Assembly: GCA_038244055.1 (NCBI GenBank)
Contig: JBBRTW010000018.1
Coordinates: 1 to 32,970 of the forward strand
Source of the DNA: DASPKW01 sp038244055
Lineage (GTDB): Bacteria > Planctomycetota > Phycisphaerae > Tepidisphaerales > Tepidisphaeraceae
Length of the DNA stretch: 32,970 bases
Reading direction: 5' to 3'
Position numbers and translations under genes: made by a program. Below the pieces are notes generated by a model. That model was not told the origin of the DNA and did not search any database. It saw nothing but the letters and a program-made list of their open reading frames with translations. Below, one piece after another: positions 23,246-32,970 of this stretch. Each line of letters opens with the position of its first letter. The stretch's first letter is position 1.

Positions 23246-24000
23246 CCGCGCTGGTGGCCGGTGTCTTTATCGCCAGCCTGCTCGGCAGCCTCCACTGCGC
23301 CGGCATGTGCGGGGCATTTCTCGCCATCGCCGTCACCGGCATCGGCCCGAATCGCCCGCGCCAGGCACCGCTCCAGGCCGCATATCATGGCGGCCGCCTC
23401 ATCACCTACACAATCCTCGGCGTCGCCGCCGGCGCGGCCGGCCAACTTCTCAATCTTACCTCCACGCTCGCCGGCGTGCGCCCCGTAGCCGCAGCGCTGG
23501 CCGGGGCGACACTCCTCGCCTTCGGCCTCTTCTCCCTCCTGCGCATTTACGGCGTCGCCCCGCGCCTGCCCGTTCCCGCGATCCTTCAGCGCCTCATCAG
23601 CGCCGGCCATCGCCGCGCCTTCAATCGCCCGCCCATCATCCGCGCCGCCCTCATCGGCCTGCTCACCACGCTCCTCCCCTGCGGCTGGCTCTACGCCTTC
23701 GTCATCACCGCCGCCGGCACCGCCAGCCCCTGGCGCGGCGGATTGACCATGGCCGTCTTCTGGCTCGGCACGCTCCCGGTCATGATCGCCCTGGGCGCAA
23801 CCGTCCGCCGATTCACCGGCTCGCTCGGCCGGCACTTGCCCGTCATCACCTGCCTCGCACTCATGGGCCTGGGCCTGTTCACGCTCATCAACCGATCGCG
23901 CCTCGACCCCGCCGCCCTCGCCCGCAACGCCGGCGCGGCCGCAGTCGCCATCCCCAACCCCCAAACCACTCCACCCTGTTGCAAGACCGATGAGCGCTGA
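23242..24000 (+). CDS. SafE/TauE-like membrane protein of cbb3 clusters
   Basis: 252 residues from the ATG at 23242, which overlaps the FixH-like stop; an upstream extension in the same frame is a shadow of that gene. Around six hydrophobic segments are visible. The first holds LHCAGMCGAF with Cys19 and Cys23, a motif typical of the sulfite exporter TauE/SafE-type (UreH/DsbD-like) proteins found beside ccoI. A second conserved block is LLTTLLPCGWLYAF. Family members in this context are thought to take part in copper or thiol handling across the membrane for oxidase assembly. The C-terminus ends PPCCK, a possible metal-binding tail. It overlaps ccoI by 11 nt. Confidence 0.85.
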   Translation: MTALVAGVFIASLLGSLHCAGMCGAFLAIAVTGIGPNRPRQAPLQAAYHGGRLITYTILGVAAGAAGQLLNLTSTLAGVRPVAAALAGATLLAFGLFSLLRIYGVAPRLPVPAILQRLISAGHRRAFNRPPIIRAALIGLLTTLLPCGWLYAFVITAAGTASPWRGGLTMAVFWLGTLPVMIALGATVRRFTGSLGRHLPVITCLALMGLGLFTLINRSRLDPAALARNAGAAAVAIPNPQTTPPCCKTDER

Positions 24001-26584
24001 AGCACTCGCACAATCTCCGACGGCGCTGGCCGGCATCTCCGGCGCGGAACAGTCTCGCGCCAACATCGCCTGCGCCCACTGCGCCCAGCCCGTCCCCACC
24101 GGCCTGCTTCAATCCGATTCCGAAGCGCAATTCTGCTGCGCCGGCTGCCGCGCCGTCTACGAAACCATTCACGCCTGCGGCCTCGATTCCTACTACCGCC
24201 TCCGCGATTCCGCCGATGCTTCCTTCAAACCCGCCAGTCCATCGGCCGACACTTTCGCCGCCTTCGATTCCCCGGCCTTCGCCGCCCTCTACATCATCCC
24301 CAACGACAGCGGCTCCAACAGCATCGACCTCGTCCTCGAAGGCGTCACCTGCGCCGCCTGCGTCTGGTTGGTCGAGCGCCTCCCGCGCGTTCTCGATGGC
24401 GTGCTCGATGCCCGCCTCAGCCTCCGCGAGTCCACCGTCCGCGTCACCTGGGACCCCGGCCGCGCTGCCCTCTCGCGCATCGCCCGCACGCTCAGCCAGT
24501 TCGGCTACACGCCTCACCCCGCCAAGGGCCGATTGCGCAGCGACATCCTCCGCATCGACCAGCGCCGCCGCATGATCCACCTCGGCGTCGCCGGCGCGAT
24601 CATGGGTAATACCATGCTCCTGGGCCTGGCCCTCTACGCCGGACTGGCCGCCGGGATGGAAGCCCAGTACCGCACCTTTTTTCGCTGGGCCTCCGGCCTG
24701 CTCGGCGTGATCTCGCTCTGCTGGCCCGGCGCGATTTTCTTCAAAAGCGCCTACGCCGCCCTGCGCACGCGCACCCCTAACCTCGATGTCCCCATCGCCC
24801 TTGCCCTGCTCGTCGGCGGGGCGGCCGGCGCGATCAACCTCATCCTCGATCGCGGCGAAATCTATTTCGATTCCCTCACCGTCCTGGTCTTCCTGCTCCT
24901 GATCGGGCGCTGGATGCAGTATCGCCAGCAGCGCCGCGCCGATGCCGCCGTCGAGCTCCTCTTCTCTCTCACCCCCTCCACCTGCCATCTCGTCGATGGC
25001 GATGGCGGCATCACCGACGTTCCCGTAGAGGCCGTCCATCCCGGCGATATCGTCGAAGTCCGCAGCGGCGAACTCATTCCCGCCGATGGCGCGGTCGTCC
25101 TGGGCCGATCCGCCGTCAACCAGGCCCTTCTCACCGGTGAATCCGTCCCATCCGAAGTCGAGCCCGGCGCGAACATCCATGCCGGCGCGCAGAACGTCGG
25201 CGGCATCCTCCGCATCCGCGTGGATAAGACCGGCGCGGATACGCGCGTCGGCCAGTTGATGCGCCTGGTCGAGCGCGGCGTCCGCGAGAAACCCGCCATC
25301 GTCCAGTTCGCCGACCGCGCCGGCGCGCGCTTCGTCATCGCCGTTTCCATCGCCGCCATCGCCACCTTCGCCTTCTGGTGCCGACTGGGCATCCCCCACG
25401 CGATCGATCACGCCGTCGCCCTCCTGATCGTCACCTGCCCCTGCGTCCTCTGCCTGGCCACGCCTCTCACGCTGGCCATCGCCATCGGCCGCCTCGCCCG
25501 CGCTGATATTCTCGTCAAGAGCGGCGCGGCCCTCGAGCGCCTCGCCCGCGGCGGCCGAATTCTCCTCGATAAAACCGGCACCCTCACCGAAGGCCGACTC
25601 CGCCTGATCGAATGGATCGGCGATGACTCCCTCCGCGCCCCCGTCGCCGCCATCGAACGCTATTCCAATCACCCCATCGCCCGCGCCCTGGTATCCGAAC
25701 AAGCCGGGATGAAGCGCCGGGAGCGCAGCGACCAGAGCGCCGTCCCGGATGGCGTCGACAGCGATCATCGCCAAATTCCCGCCTCCACCGCACTCGCCTC
25801 CGAAGACCTCACCCCCACCGACATCTCCGAACGAAACGATGGCGGCATCTCCGCTCGCATCGGCCACCATCAATTCCGCATCGGCTCCCCCAACTTCATT
25901 TCCCGCCACTGCGAGATACCCGAACATCTCCAGCAGGCCCGCCGCACCCACGAATCCGCCGGCGCAACCGTCATCGGCATCGCCGTGGATGATCGTTGCG
26001 TCGCCCTGGCCGTCCTCGGCGATCGCGTCCGCGCTGACAGCCGCGCGGCCGTCGATTCCCTCACCCGCATGGGCTACGCCGCCTCCATCCTCTCCGGCGA
26101 TGCCGCGCCGGTCGTCCGCTCCATCGCCGAGCAAGTCAACATTCCCTCCCATCGCGCCCGCGGCGAAGTCTCTCCCGAGCAGAAACTCGCCGCCGTCCAC
26201 GAACCGATCGACCCGCCGGGCATCACGGTCATGGTCGGCGATGGCGTCAACGACGCCGCCGCGCTGGCGGCCGCCGATGTCGGCATCGCCGTCCATGGCG
26301 GCGCTGAAGCCTCCCTTGCCGCCGCCGATATCTACGTCGCCCGCCCCGGCCTGGCGCCGCTCACCCAGCTCTTCGCCACCAGCCGCCATGCCATGCGAGT
26401 CATCCGCCGCAACCTCATCGTCTCGCTTTCCTACAACATCCTCGCCGGCGGACTCGCCGCCGCCGGACTCATGACCCCCCTTCTGGCGGCCATCATCATG
26501 CCCATCAGCTCCGCCACCGTCCTCTCTCTCGCCGTCGCCTCCATCACCTCATCCAAAGCCACCGGAGCACAATCATGGAAGTAA
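23990..26584 (+). CDS. ccoI: CcoI-type copper-exporting P1B ATPase
   Basis: 864 residues. The N-terminal metal-binding region has CAHC (28-31) and FCCAGC (48-53), then an HMA domain with GVTCAACVW (Cys121, Cys124). Eight membrane helices are expected. The actuator motif TGES is at 382-385, the ion-path CPC at 483-485 (TCPCVLCLATPL), the phosphorylated Asp527 in DKTGTLTEG, SNHPIA for nucleotide binding and GDGVND at 750-755. In cbb3 clusters this ATPase exports Cu(I) for the copper B site, and it also counts as FixI. CPCVLCLATP differs slightly from the commoner CPCALxLATP but keeps both cysteines. It starts within the preceding gene and overlaps ccoS by 10 nt, showing tight coupling. Confidence 0.95.
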   Translation: MSAEALAQSPTALAGISGAEQSRANIACAHCAQPVPTGLLQSDSEAQFCCAGCRAVYETIHACGLDSYYRLRDSADASFKPASPSADTFAAFDSPAFAALYIIPNDSGSNSIDLVLEGVTCAACVWLVERLPRVLDGVLDARLSLRESTVRVTWDPGRAALSRIARTLSQFGYTPHPAKGRLRSDILRIDQRRRMIHLGVAGAIMGNTMLLGLALYAGLAAGMEAQYRTFFRWASGLLGVISLCWPGAIFFKSAYAALRTRTPNLDVPIALALLVGGAAGAINLILDRGEIYFDSLTVLVFLLLIGRWMQYRQQRRADAAVELLFSLTPSTCHLVDGDGGITDVPVEAVHPGDIVEVRSGELIPADGAVVLGRSAVNQALLTGESVPSEVEPGANIHAGAQNVGGILRIRVDKTGADTRVGQLMRLVERGVREKPAIVQFADRAGARFVIAVSIAAIATFAFWCRLGIPHAIDHAVALLIVTCPCVLCLATPLTLAIAIGRLARADILVKSGAALERLARGGRILLDKTGTLTEGRLRLIEWIGDDSLRAPVAAIERYSNHPIARALVSEQAGMKRRERSDQSAVPDGVDSDHRQIPASTALASEDLTPTDISERNDGGISARIGHHQFRIGSPNFISRHCEIPEHLQQARRTHESAGATVIGIAVDDRCVALAVLGDRVRADSRAAVDSLTRMGYAASILSGDAAPVVRSIAEQVNIPSHRARGEVSPEQKLAAVHEPIDPPGITVMVGDGVNDAAALAAADVGIAVHGGAEASLAAADIYVARPGLAPLTQLFATSRHAMRVIRRNLIVSLSYNILAGGLAAAGLMTPLLAAIIMPISSATVLSLAVASITSSKATGAQSWK

Positions 26585-26760
26585 TCTTCATCGTCCTCCC
26601 TCTGGCGATCCTCCTGGCCGGTGTCGCCGTCGGCGCATTTCTCTGGGCCGTCCGCCGCGGCCAATACGACGACCTCGAAGCCCCCCCCTGCCGCGTCTTG
26701 TTCGAAGATGACCGCGCCCCCGTGACACGGGCGTCCCGCCCGTGCAAACCTCCCTCGTAG
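26575..26760 (+). CDS. ccoS: CcoS/FixS oxidase maturation protein with repeat-derived tail
   Basis: 61 residues with one membrane helix (about 5-27) and the CcoS signature RRGQYDDLEAPPCRVLFEDD. CcoS is needed for cofactor insertion into cbb3 oxidase. The family usually ends soon after the LFDD-type motif. Here the last ~15 residues (RAPVTRASRPCKPPS) are encoded by the first copy of the 59-bp REP-like array, and the stop codon lies in that copy. The native stop seems to have been replaced when the repeat arrived. It is the last gene of the operon, and its start overlaps the ccoI stop. Confidence 0.92.
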   Translation: MEVIFIVLPLAILLAGVAVGAFLWAVRRGQYDDLEAPPCRVLFEDDRAPVTRASRPCKPPS

Positions 26761-26898
26761 TCGATTCGCTCCGCCCCCCCGTGACACGGGCGTCCCGCGC
26801 ATGCTGACAGCGCTCGAAGTCGACCCACTCCGCCCCCCCGTGACACGGGCGTCCCGCCCGTGCTGACAGCGCTCGAAGTCGACCCACTCCCCTACCGA
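26722..26898. repeat. Three-copy 59-bp tandem repeat with REP hairpins
   Basis: Units begin with GTGACACGGGCGTCCCGC at 26722, 26781 and 26840, exactly 59 bp apart. Each carries the hairpin CACGGGCGTCCCGCCCGTG (8-bp stem, TCC loop); the second copy has CGCATG in the right arm and is weakened. Copies 2 and 3 share nearly all of the spacer (AGCGCTCGAAGTCGACCCAC); copy 1 is diverged. It fills the gap between the convergent ccoS and oxidoreductase genes and supplies the ccoS tail. The hairpins could stop transcription from both sides, but no T tract follows. Confidence 0.9.
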
Positions 26899-27890
26899 AT
26901 CCTCAACCCCCTCCACTCCCTCAGCATCTCGTCCATCACCCGGCTCGTCCGCGCCGCCGACTCCCCCGTGCTCGGGCTCTTGGTCCCCGACCCAAGCAAC
27001 TCATTGACGATCGTCTGGATCATCGGCTGCTGAATGTGCGGCGGATGCGCGATCGCGAAATCCTCCGACTCGCTCTGAGTCTCCAATGTCACCGGCCCAT
27101 CGGCCGAGAACGTCGAGAAGCGAATCCGCCCCTGCTCGCCGACGATCTCCACGACCTCCTCGCGATGATGGCTCGTGAAACACCACACGCCCGTTCCCAG
27201 CGCCCCCGAATCGAAAGTCCACGTTCCCGTTACGATATCCTCCGCCGGATAAAGCCCCGCCTGGTTGCCCGCGTACCCGCAAACCTTGTTGATCGGCCCC
27301 AGCAGAAAATCCAGCAGATCCAGCGTATGCGAGGCCAGATCCAGGAATCGCCCCGCCCCCGCGATGTCTGGCTTGACCCGCCAGGGCAGATTGGCCGGGT
27401 CGTGATCCAGTTTCTCGGCCGGCTGATACAGCCGAACATTCACAAACCGCACATGCCCGATCGCGCGATTCTCCAGCAGTTCCTTCACCTTCAAGAACCT
27501 CGGCAGACAGCGCCGGTAATACGCCACGAACAGCGGCACGCCCGCCCTCCGGCAGAAATGCACCATCCGCCGGCATTCCTCATACGTCCGCGCCATCGGC
27601 TTCTCGACATACACCGGCTTCTTCGCCGCCGACGCCAGGCGCGCATAATCCTCATGCGAATCCGGCGGCGTGGCAACGTAAATCGCATCCACATCCGGGT
27701 CGGCCACCAGTTTGGCCGCATCATCGTAAAAGCGCGGCACGTTATGCCGTTTCGCGTAATCCGCCGCCTTCGCCCCATCGCGCCGCATCACGGCCGAGAG
27801 CGCTGACCCCTCCGCCTTCGCGAAGCCCGGGCCGCTCTTGGATTCAGTGACATCGCCACACCCGATGATTCCCCAGCGAACGATCTTCAT
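26892..27890 (-). CDS. Gfo/Idh/MocA family NAD(P)-dependent oxidoreductase
   Basis: 332 residues. The N-terminal Rossmann fold opens with WGIIGCGDVTE, VATPPDSH marks the cofactor site, and the family motif VEKPMA holds Lys97. The C-terminal substrate domain has GAGRFLDLASHTLDLLDFL, where the Asp and His of the family active site lie. Such enzymes oxidise or reduce sugars, inositols or related polyols; the substrate is not identifiable. No signal peptide is seen. The 3' end abuts the 59-bp repeat array. Its start has a run-up AGGAGCACAAC, giving a plausible Shine-Dalgarno. No functional link to the cbb3 operon is apparent. Confidence 0.92.
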   Translation of the reverse strand: MKIVRWGIIGCGDVTESKSGPGFAKAEGSALSAVMRRDGAKAADYAKRHNVPRFYDDAAKLVADPDVDAIYVATPPDSHEDYARLASAAKKPVYVEKPMARTYEECRRMVHFCRRAGVPLFVAYYRRCLPRFLKVKELLENRAIGHVRFVNVRLYQPAEKLDHDPANLPWRVKPDIAGAGRFLDLASHTLDLLDFLLGPINKVCGYAGNQAGLYPAEDIVTGTWTFDSGALGTGVWCFTSHHREEVVEIVGEQGRIRFSTFSADGPVTLETQSESEDFAIAHPPHIQQPMIQTIVNELLGSGTKSPSTGESAARTSRVMDEMLREWRGLRIR

Positions 27891-28241
27891 GTTGTGCTCC
27901 TGAGCCTTTGTTTACGCCGCGCCCCCACCATCGCCGAGAATGCCGCGGCTGGCAATAGACCCCGCCCGTGGATTATCGGACCTGCCGCCGCCGCTCCCAA
28001 AGTGAGGCTCTGCCGCCTTTAACGCCTCCGTAAAATTGCCCGCAAGGAATATCCGTTGCCCCCATTTTCCCGCACCGTATCCGCCTTGCCCAACCGCGTT
28101 CCGTATTGCAAATCCATCAAAGAGAATGCCCCGTGAAAGACGATGGAAGGAAGACCACGACTCGACAGGATGTTGATCGTCGGCGGCCACGGACGGGCCA
28201 AAGTGACATTTGTTCGTCCACTGCCGCTGGAGGTTCCCATC
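27891..28241. other. Intergenic region upstream of the oxidoreductase and the small membrane peptide
   Basis: About 350 bp between divergent starts. An open minus-strand frame covers part of it and the sequence beyond, but it has no recognisable motif and the short gene at 28242 reads the other way. I see no convincing promoter, operator or RNA gene. Confidence 0.5.
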
Positions 28242-28343
28242 ATGCGCAGCATCATCCTGTCCACCTTGTCGCACGCCTTTGAACTCGGTGTTTTCGCCGC
28301 CGCCGCCGCCGCCCTGGCGATCGGCATGATGCACCTCAAATAA
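28242..28343 (+). CDS. Predicted 33-residue single-pass membrane peptide
   Basis: A short frame MRSIILSTLSHAFELGVF... ends in an alanine-rich hydrophobic segment (about 15-30) and MMHLK. A strong GGAGG lies 8 nt before the ATG, better than most ribosome sites in this window. It precedes the pyrophosphatase gene by about 180 bp on the same strand. I do not recognise a family. The peptide could modulate the pyrophosphatase or be independent. No terminator is visible between them. Confidence 0.5.
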   Translation: MRSIILSTLSHAFELGVFAAAAAALAIGMMHLK

Positions 28344-28526
28344 GATATTGGCCAAACAATAGGGTTGAGGGTATGATTGTGACAGAATTAACGAAGTTCT
28401 GTTCAATGGCCCTGGATTCCGGTTTGAGTTCAGTCTTTCCCCTCGTGGCGGAGCGCCGATCCAGGCCTCTTTTTAAGCAGCACGGTCAATCACTTCACTC
28501 CTTCCGCCATGGAGGGCAAACCAATC

Positions 28527-31103
<2,577 letters not shown>

Positions 31104-31106
<3 letters not shown>

Positions 31107-31271
31107 GTCATCAGTTGTCAGTTGTCAGTTGTTCGCTGCCAATTACTGGTTGTCAGACGCTGGTCACGAGTTGCGGACCTCGCATGCTGCAAATAGAATT
31201 TCCCCGGTGGCTTTTACTAGCAACTAGCAACTAGCAACTAACAACTAACAACTAACAACTAACAACTCCCC
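31104..31271. repeat. Two-armed heptad array filling the hppA-ridA gap
   Basis: The left arm starts at the hppA stop codon (TGAGTCA) and continues as (TCAGTTG)x3 at 31111-31131. The right arm is (ACTAGCA)x3 then (ACTAACA)x4 at 31216-31264, then ACTCCCC directly against the ridA ATG at 31272. The middle holds decayed units such as GAGTTGC and GGTTGTC. The arms share the AGTTG/CAACT core in opposite orientation. The array leaves no Shine-Dalgarno for ridA. Confidence 0.92.
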
Positions 31272-31685
31272 ATGCCCGACATCAACATCACCACCGCCTC
31301 CCGTGCCGGCCGAATGACCGCTTCCTCCGGCTCCAAATGGGAACCCCTCATGGGCTATTCCCGCGCCGTCCGCGCCGGCAATCTCATCGCCGTCACCGGC
31401 ACCGTCGGCGTCAATGCCGATGGCACCTATTCCCCTTCCCTCGGCGATCAGACCCGCCGCTCCCTGGCCATCATCCGCGCCGCGATTGAAGCCCTCGGCG
31501 GAAAAATCGAGAACGTCATCCGCACCCGCATGTACGTCACCGATGTCTCCAAGTGGGAGCAGGTCGCCAAGGTCCACGGTGAAGTTTTCGCCGAAATCCG
31601 CCCCGCCACCACCATCGTGGAAGTAACCAAACTCATCGACTCCGCCGCCCAGATCGAAATTGAAGCCGACGCCGTCATCGGATAA
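31272..31685 (+). CDS. RidA (YjgF/YER057c/UK114) family protein
   Basis: 137 residues of a RidA-type trimer subunit. The core reads VTGTVGVNADG, then RTRMYVTDVSKWEQVAKVHGEVF, RPATTIVEV and IEIEADAV. Arg110 corresponds to the carboxylate-binding Arg105 of Escherichia coli RidA, and Glu131 to its Glu120, so enamine/imine deaminase activity is plausible. The family removes reactive 2-aminoacrylate made by PLP enzymes, but many subgroups have other substrates. No Shine-Dalgarno is present because the heptad array reaches the start codon; translation may depend on a weakly structured AT-rich leader. Confidence 0.93.
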   Translation: MPDINITTASRAGRMTASSGSKWEPLMGYSRAVRAGNLIAVTGTVGVNADGTYSPSLGDQTRRSLAIIRAAIEALGGKIENVIRTRMYVTDVSKWEQVAKVHGEVFAEIRPATTIVEVTKLIDSAAQIEIEADAVIG

Positions 31686-31705
31686 ATCTTCGGACGCCAA
31701 TTTTC

Positions 31706-31742
31706 GGGTGCCATGCTTAGACCCGCCGAAGGTCGGCCACCC
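31706..31742. repeat. Imperfect hairpin between ridA and the HExxH gene
   Basis: GGGTG (31706) pairs with CACCC (ending 31742), and an inner stem pairs GACC (31720-31723) with GGTC (31731-31734) around a 7-nt loop. Form and position suggest a dispersed intergenic repeat, but a second copy is not present in this window. Confidence 0.35.
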
Positions 31743-31773
31743 AGACGCCTTGTTCGAATCGGCGGGGATAAGC

Positions 31774-32427
31774 ATGTTCCCTCGAACCCTTCAAATCCTC
31801 GTCCTTTTTCTCCTCACCCTCCCCTCTCTCCCCGCCCTCGCCGACCCCGTCTCCATCACCAAATCCGCCCCCAAAATCGAGCGCAAAACCTTCGACCCCG
31901 ATCACCTCCCCACGCCTCCCCCGCCCCTTCACGAACATGAGATCGCCGTCTGCGAATACTTCTACCGCATCGAGCTCGATTTCCGCTTCACGCCCGGCCA
32001 ACCCCAGCCCACCCTCTCCGGCGCGGTCCGCGTCCCCGTCCGCATCGACCGCATTACCGCCCGCCTCATGATGCCGGTTACCGTCTGGCTTCCGCAGAAA
32101 GCCCCCGACAATATTAAATCCCACGAAGAGGCCCACCGCGCCATCGCCGAGCATTTCTACAAAGACGCCGACAAGATCGCCGCCGACCTGTGCAAGGCCC
32201 TCATTGGCCAAACCGTCGAGGCCGAAGGCAAGGACGCCAACGCCGCCACCAACGCCGCCCTCCAGAAAGCCGCCCAGCAACTCAGCGATGCCTACATCGC
32301 CGCCGTCAAAGCCCCCTGCGATAAAGCCCAGAAAGCCTTCGACCAGATCACCGACCACGCCATGAATCGCGATATCACCGCCGAAAAAGCCATCCCCCTG
32401 GCCCTCGAACAAGCCAAAAAAAACTGA
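31774..32427 (+). CDS. Secreted HExxH protein, possible DUF922-type metalloprotease
   Basis: 217 residues from the ATG at 31774 (GGGGAT upstream); an upstream extension of the frame covers intergenic repeat and is unlikely. A signal peptide (ending LPALA, residues 1-23) is followed by a Pro-rich stretch, a beta-rich segment with EYFYRIELDFRF, and KSHEEAHRAIAEHFYKDAD. The latter holds HExxH (His117, Glu118, His121), the zinc site of many peptidases. The pattern and size are reminiscent of DUF922-type secreted zinc proteases; this assignment is tentative. The C-terminal half is helical and Ala/Lys-rich. A run of A near the stop makes the end LEQAKKN. Confidence 0.6.
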   Translation: MFPRTLQILVLFLLTLPSLPALADPVSITKSAPKIERKTFDPDHLPTPPPPLHEHEIAVCEYFYRIELDFRFTPGQPQPTLSGAVRVPVRIDRITARLMMPVTVWLPQKAPDNIKSHEEAHRAIAEHFYKDADKIAADLCKALIGQTVEAEGKDANAATNAALQKAAQQLSDAYIAAVKAPCDKAQKAFDQITDHAMNRDITAEKAIPLALEQAKKN

Positions 32428-32457
32428 CTCCATCCATCGCATCCCGCTGCCCCTCCC

Positions 32458-32492
32458 CATTCATCATTCATCATTCACCATTCATCATTGAC
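32458..32492. repeat. CATTCAT heptad array abutting a stop codon
   Basis: Five heptads, CATTCAT, CATTCAT, CATTCAC, CATTCAT and CATTGAC, run without a break to the last base before the stop codon of the minus-strand gene (TAA at 32495-32493). On that strand the stop is followed by GTCA, exactly as after the hppA stop codon. Confidence 0.85.
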
Positions 32493-32970
32493 TTACACCA
32501 CCGCCGCCCCCGCCGCCAAATCCGTCTCCATCGCCTGCTTCTCCCGGTCCGTCGGCTGATGATATCCCCCCCTGAACACGAACACCCCGCCCGTTAAATT
32601 CCACAGGATCTGCACCATCCGGATCGACATCGTCAGCGCGAACGCCTGCGAGACCGTCCCCCCCTGCCGGCCGACCAGGAGTATCGCGAAGTATTCCATC
32701 ACCCCCGCCCCCTGCGGCGAAATCGGGATCGAACCCACCAGCACGATCACCGGCACCGCCACGAAATAGTACAGCGGCGAGATCGTCAGCCCAAACGCCT
32801 TCCCCGCCAGCATCGCCGACAGCACCACCGTCACATGCACCGGCAGCGTCATCAGGAGCGTGCCGATCACCAGCAGTTGCCGCCGGCCATACATCTCCAT
32901 CGTCTGGATGGCCGCCCGCACCTGGACCTGTCGCGGCAGCTTGGCCAGCAGGTAATCCAAGCCGATCGCC
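32493..32970 (-). CDS. LPG synthase TM region / flippase-like membrane protein (5' end outside window)
   Basis: The last 158 residues of a multi-pass protein; the frame is open past the window edge (..AIGLDYLLAKLP), so the apparent TTG at 32960 is not needed as a start. Membrane segments include LLVIGTLLMTLPVHVTVVLS, YFVAVPVIVLVGSIP and FALTMSIRMVQILWNLTGG. The block SIPISPQGAGVMEYFAILLV with the downstream Arg is typical of the UPF0104/LPG_synthase_TM family (PF03706), which includes lysylphosphatidylglycerol synthase membrane domains and lipid or glycan flippase-like proteins. The substrate is unknown. The C-terminus is polar, ending AAGAAVV. Confidence 0.85.
   Translation of the reverse strand, partial: AIGLDYLLAKLPRQVQVRAAIQTMEMYGRRQLLVIGTLLMTLPVHVTVVLSAMLAGKAFGLTISPLYYFVAVPVIVLVGSIPISPQGAGVMEYFAILLVGRQGGTVSQAFALTMSIRMVQILWNLTGGVFVFRGGYHQPTDREKQAMETDLAAGAAVV

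Noticed and set aside
26722..26898. CRISPR-like array
   Set aside because: Only three units, repeats and spacers are alike, each unit holds a REP hairpin, and no cas gene is near.
27912..28406. Minus-strand frame of 164 codons upstream of the oxidoreductase
   Set aside because: No recognisable motif and biased composition, and it covers a plus-strand short frame with a strong ribosome site.

Overview
The window is GC-rich and most likely comes from a member of the Planctomycetota, probably a Phycisphaerae-like lineage; this is inferred from gene content and repeat style, and no rRNA marker is present. Supporting signs are a giant secreted protein built of autotransporter-associated beta-strand repeats, a fused CcoN-CcoO oxidase subunit, a membrane pyrophosphatase, and gene borders filled with heptanucleotide and REP-like repeats. 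No tRNA, rRNA, transposase or CRISPR array was seen.

Layout. (1) 1-10945, minus strand: one uninterrupted reading frame of about 3,650 visible residues, a surface or secreted passenger-type protein whose C-terminus lies outside the window. (2) 10946-11805: a long, comparatively AT-rich gap with a 17-bp perfect palindrome. (3) 11806-13173: a secreted nitrilase-family amidohydrolase. (4) 13174-16022: a short leader region with a palindrome and a REP-type hairpin, then a PAS-GAF-PAS histidine kinase whose second PAS domain carries FixL haem-site residues, overlapping a NarL/FixJ-type response regulator. (5) 16026-17817, minus strand: a HypB-like GTPase without the usual nickel-site cysteines, and a membrane-anchored dihaem cytochrome c. 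(6) 18032-26760, plus strand: a compact cbb3 oxidase operon, ccoNO-ccoQ-ccoP-ccoG-fixH-like-safE/ccoH-like-ccoI-ccoS, mostly with overlapping stops and starts. (7) 26722-26898: a 59-bp tandem repeat, then a Gfo/Idh/MocA oxidoreductase on the minus strand. (8) 28242-32970: a 33-residue membrane peptide, a pyrophosphate-driven proton pump, a RidA-family protein, a secreted HExxH protein and the end of a LPG-synthase/flippase-like membrane protein.

How the genes fit together. The haem-PAS kinase and its regulator are well placed to sense oxygen and control the neighbouring high-affinity cbb3 oxidase. CcoG, the P-type copper ATPase CcoI, the SafE-like protein and CcoS would supply copper and assemble the enzyme, and the dihaem cytochrome may feed it electrons. 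The pyrophosphatase would add a second proton pump that works when respiration is limited.

Most unusual features. A two-armed array of AGTTG/CAACT heptads has expanded inside ccoG in frame, adding about 70 residues next to its 4Fe-4S motif. The same heptad class fills the pyrophosphatase-ridA gap from stop codon to start codon and ends flush on a third gene's stop codon. Two REP-like hairpin types show complete compensatory base changes between copies.
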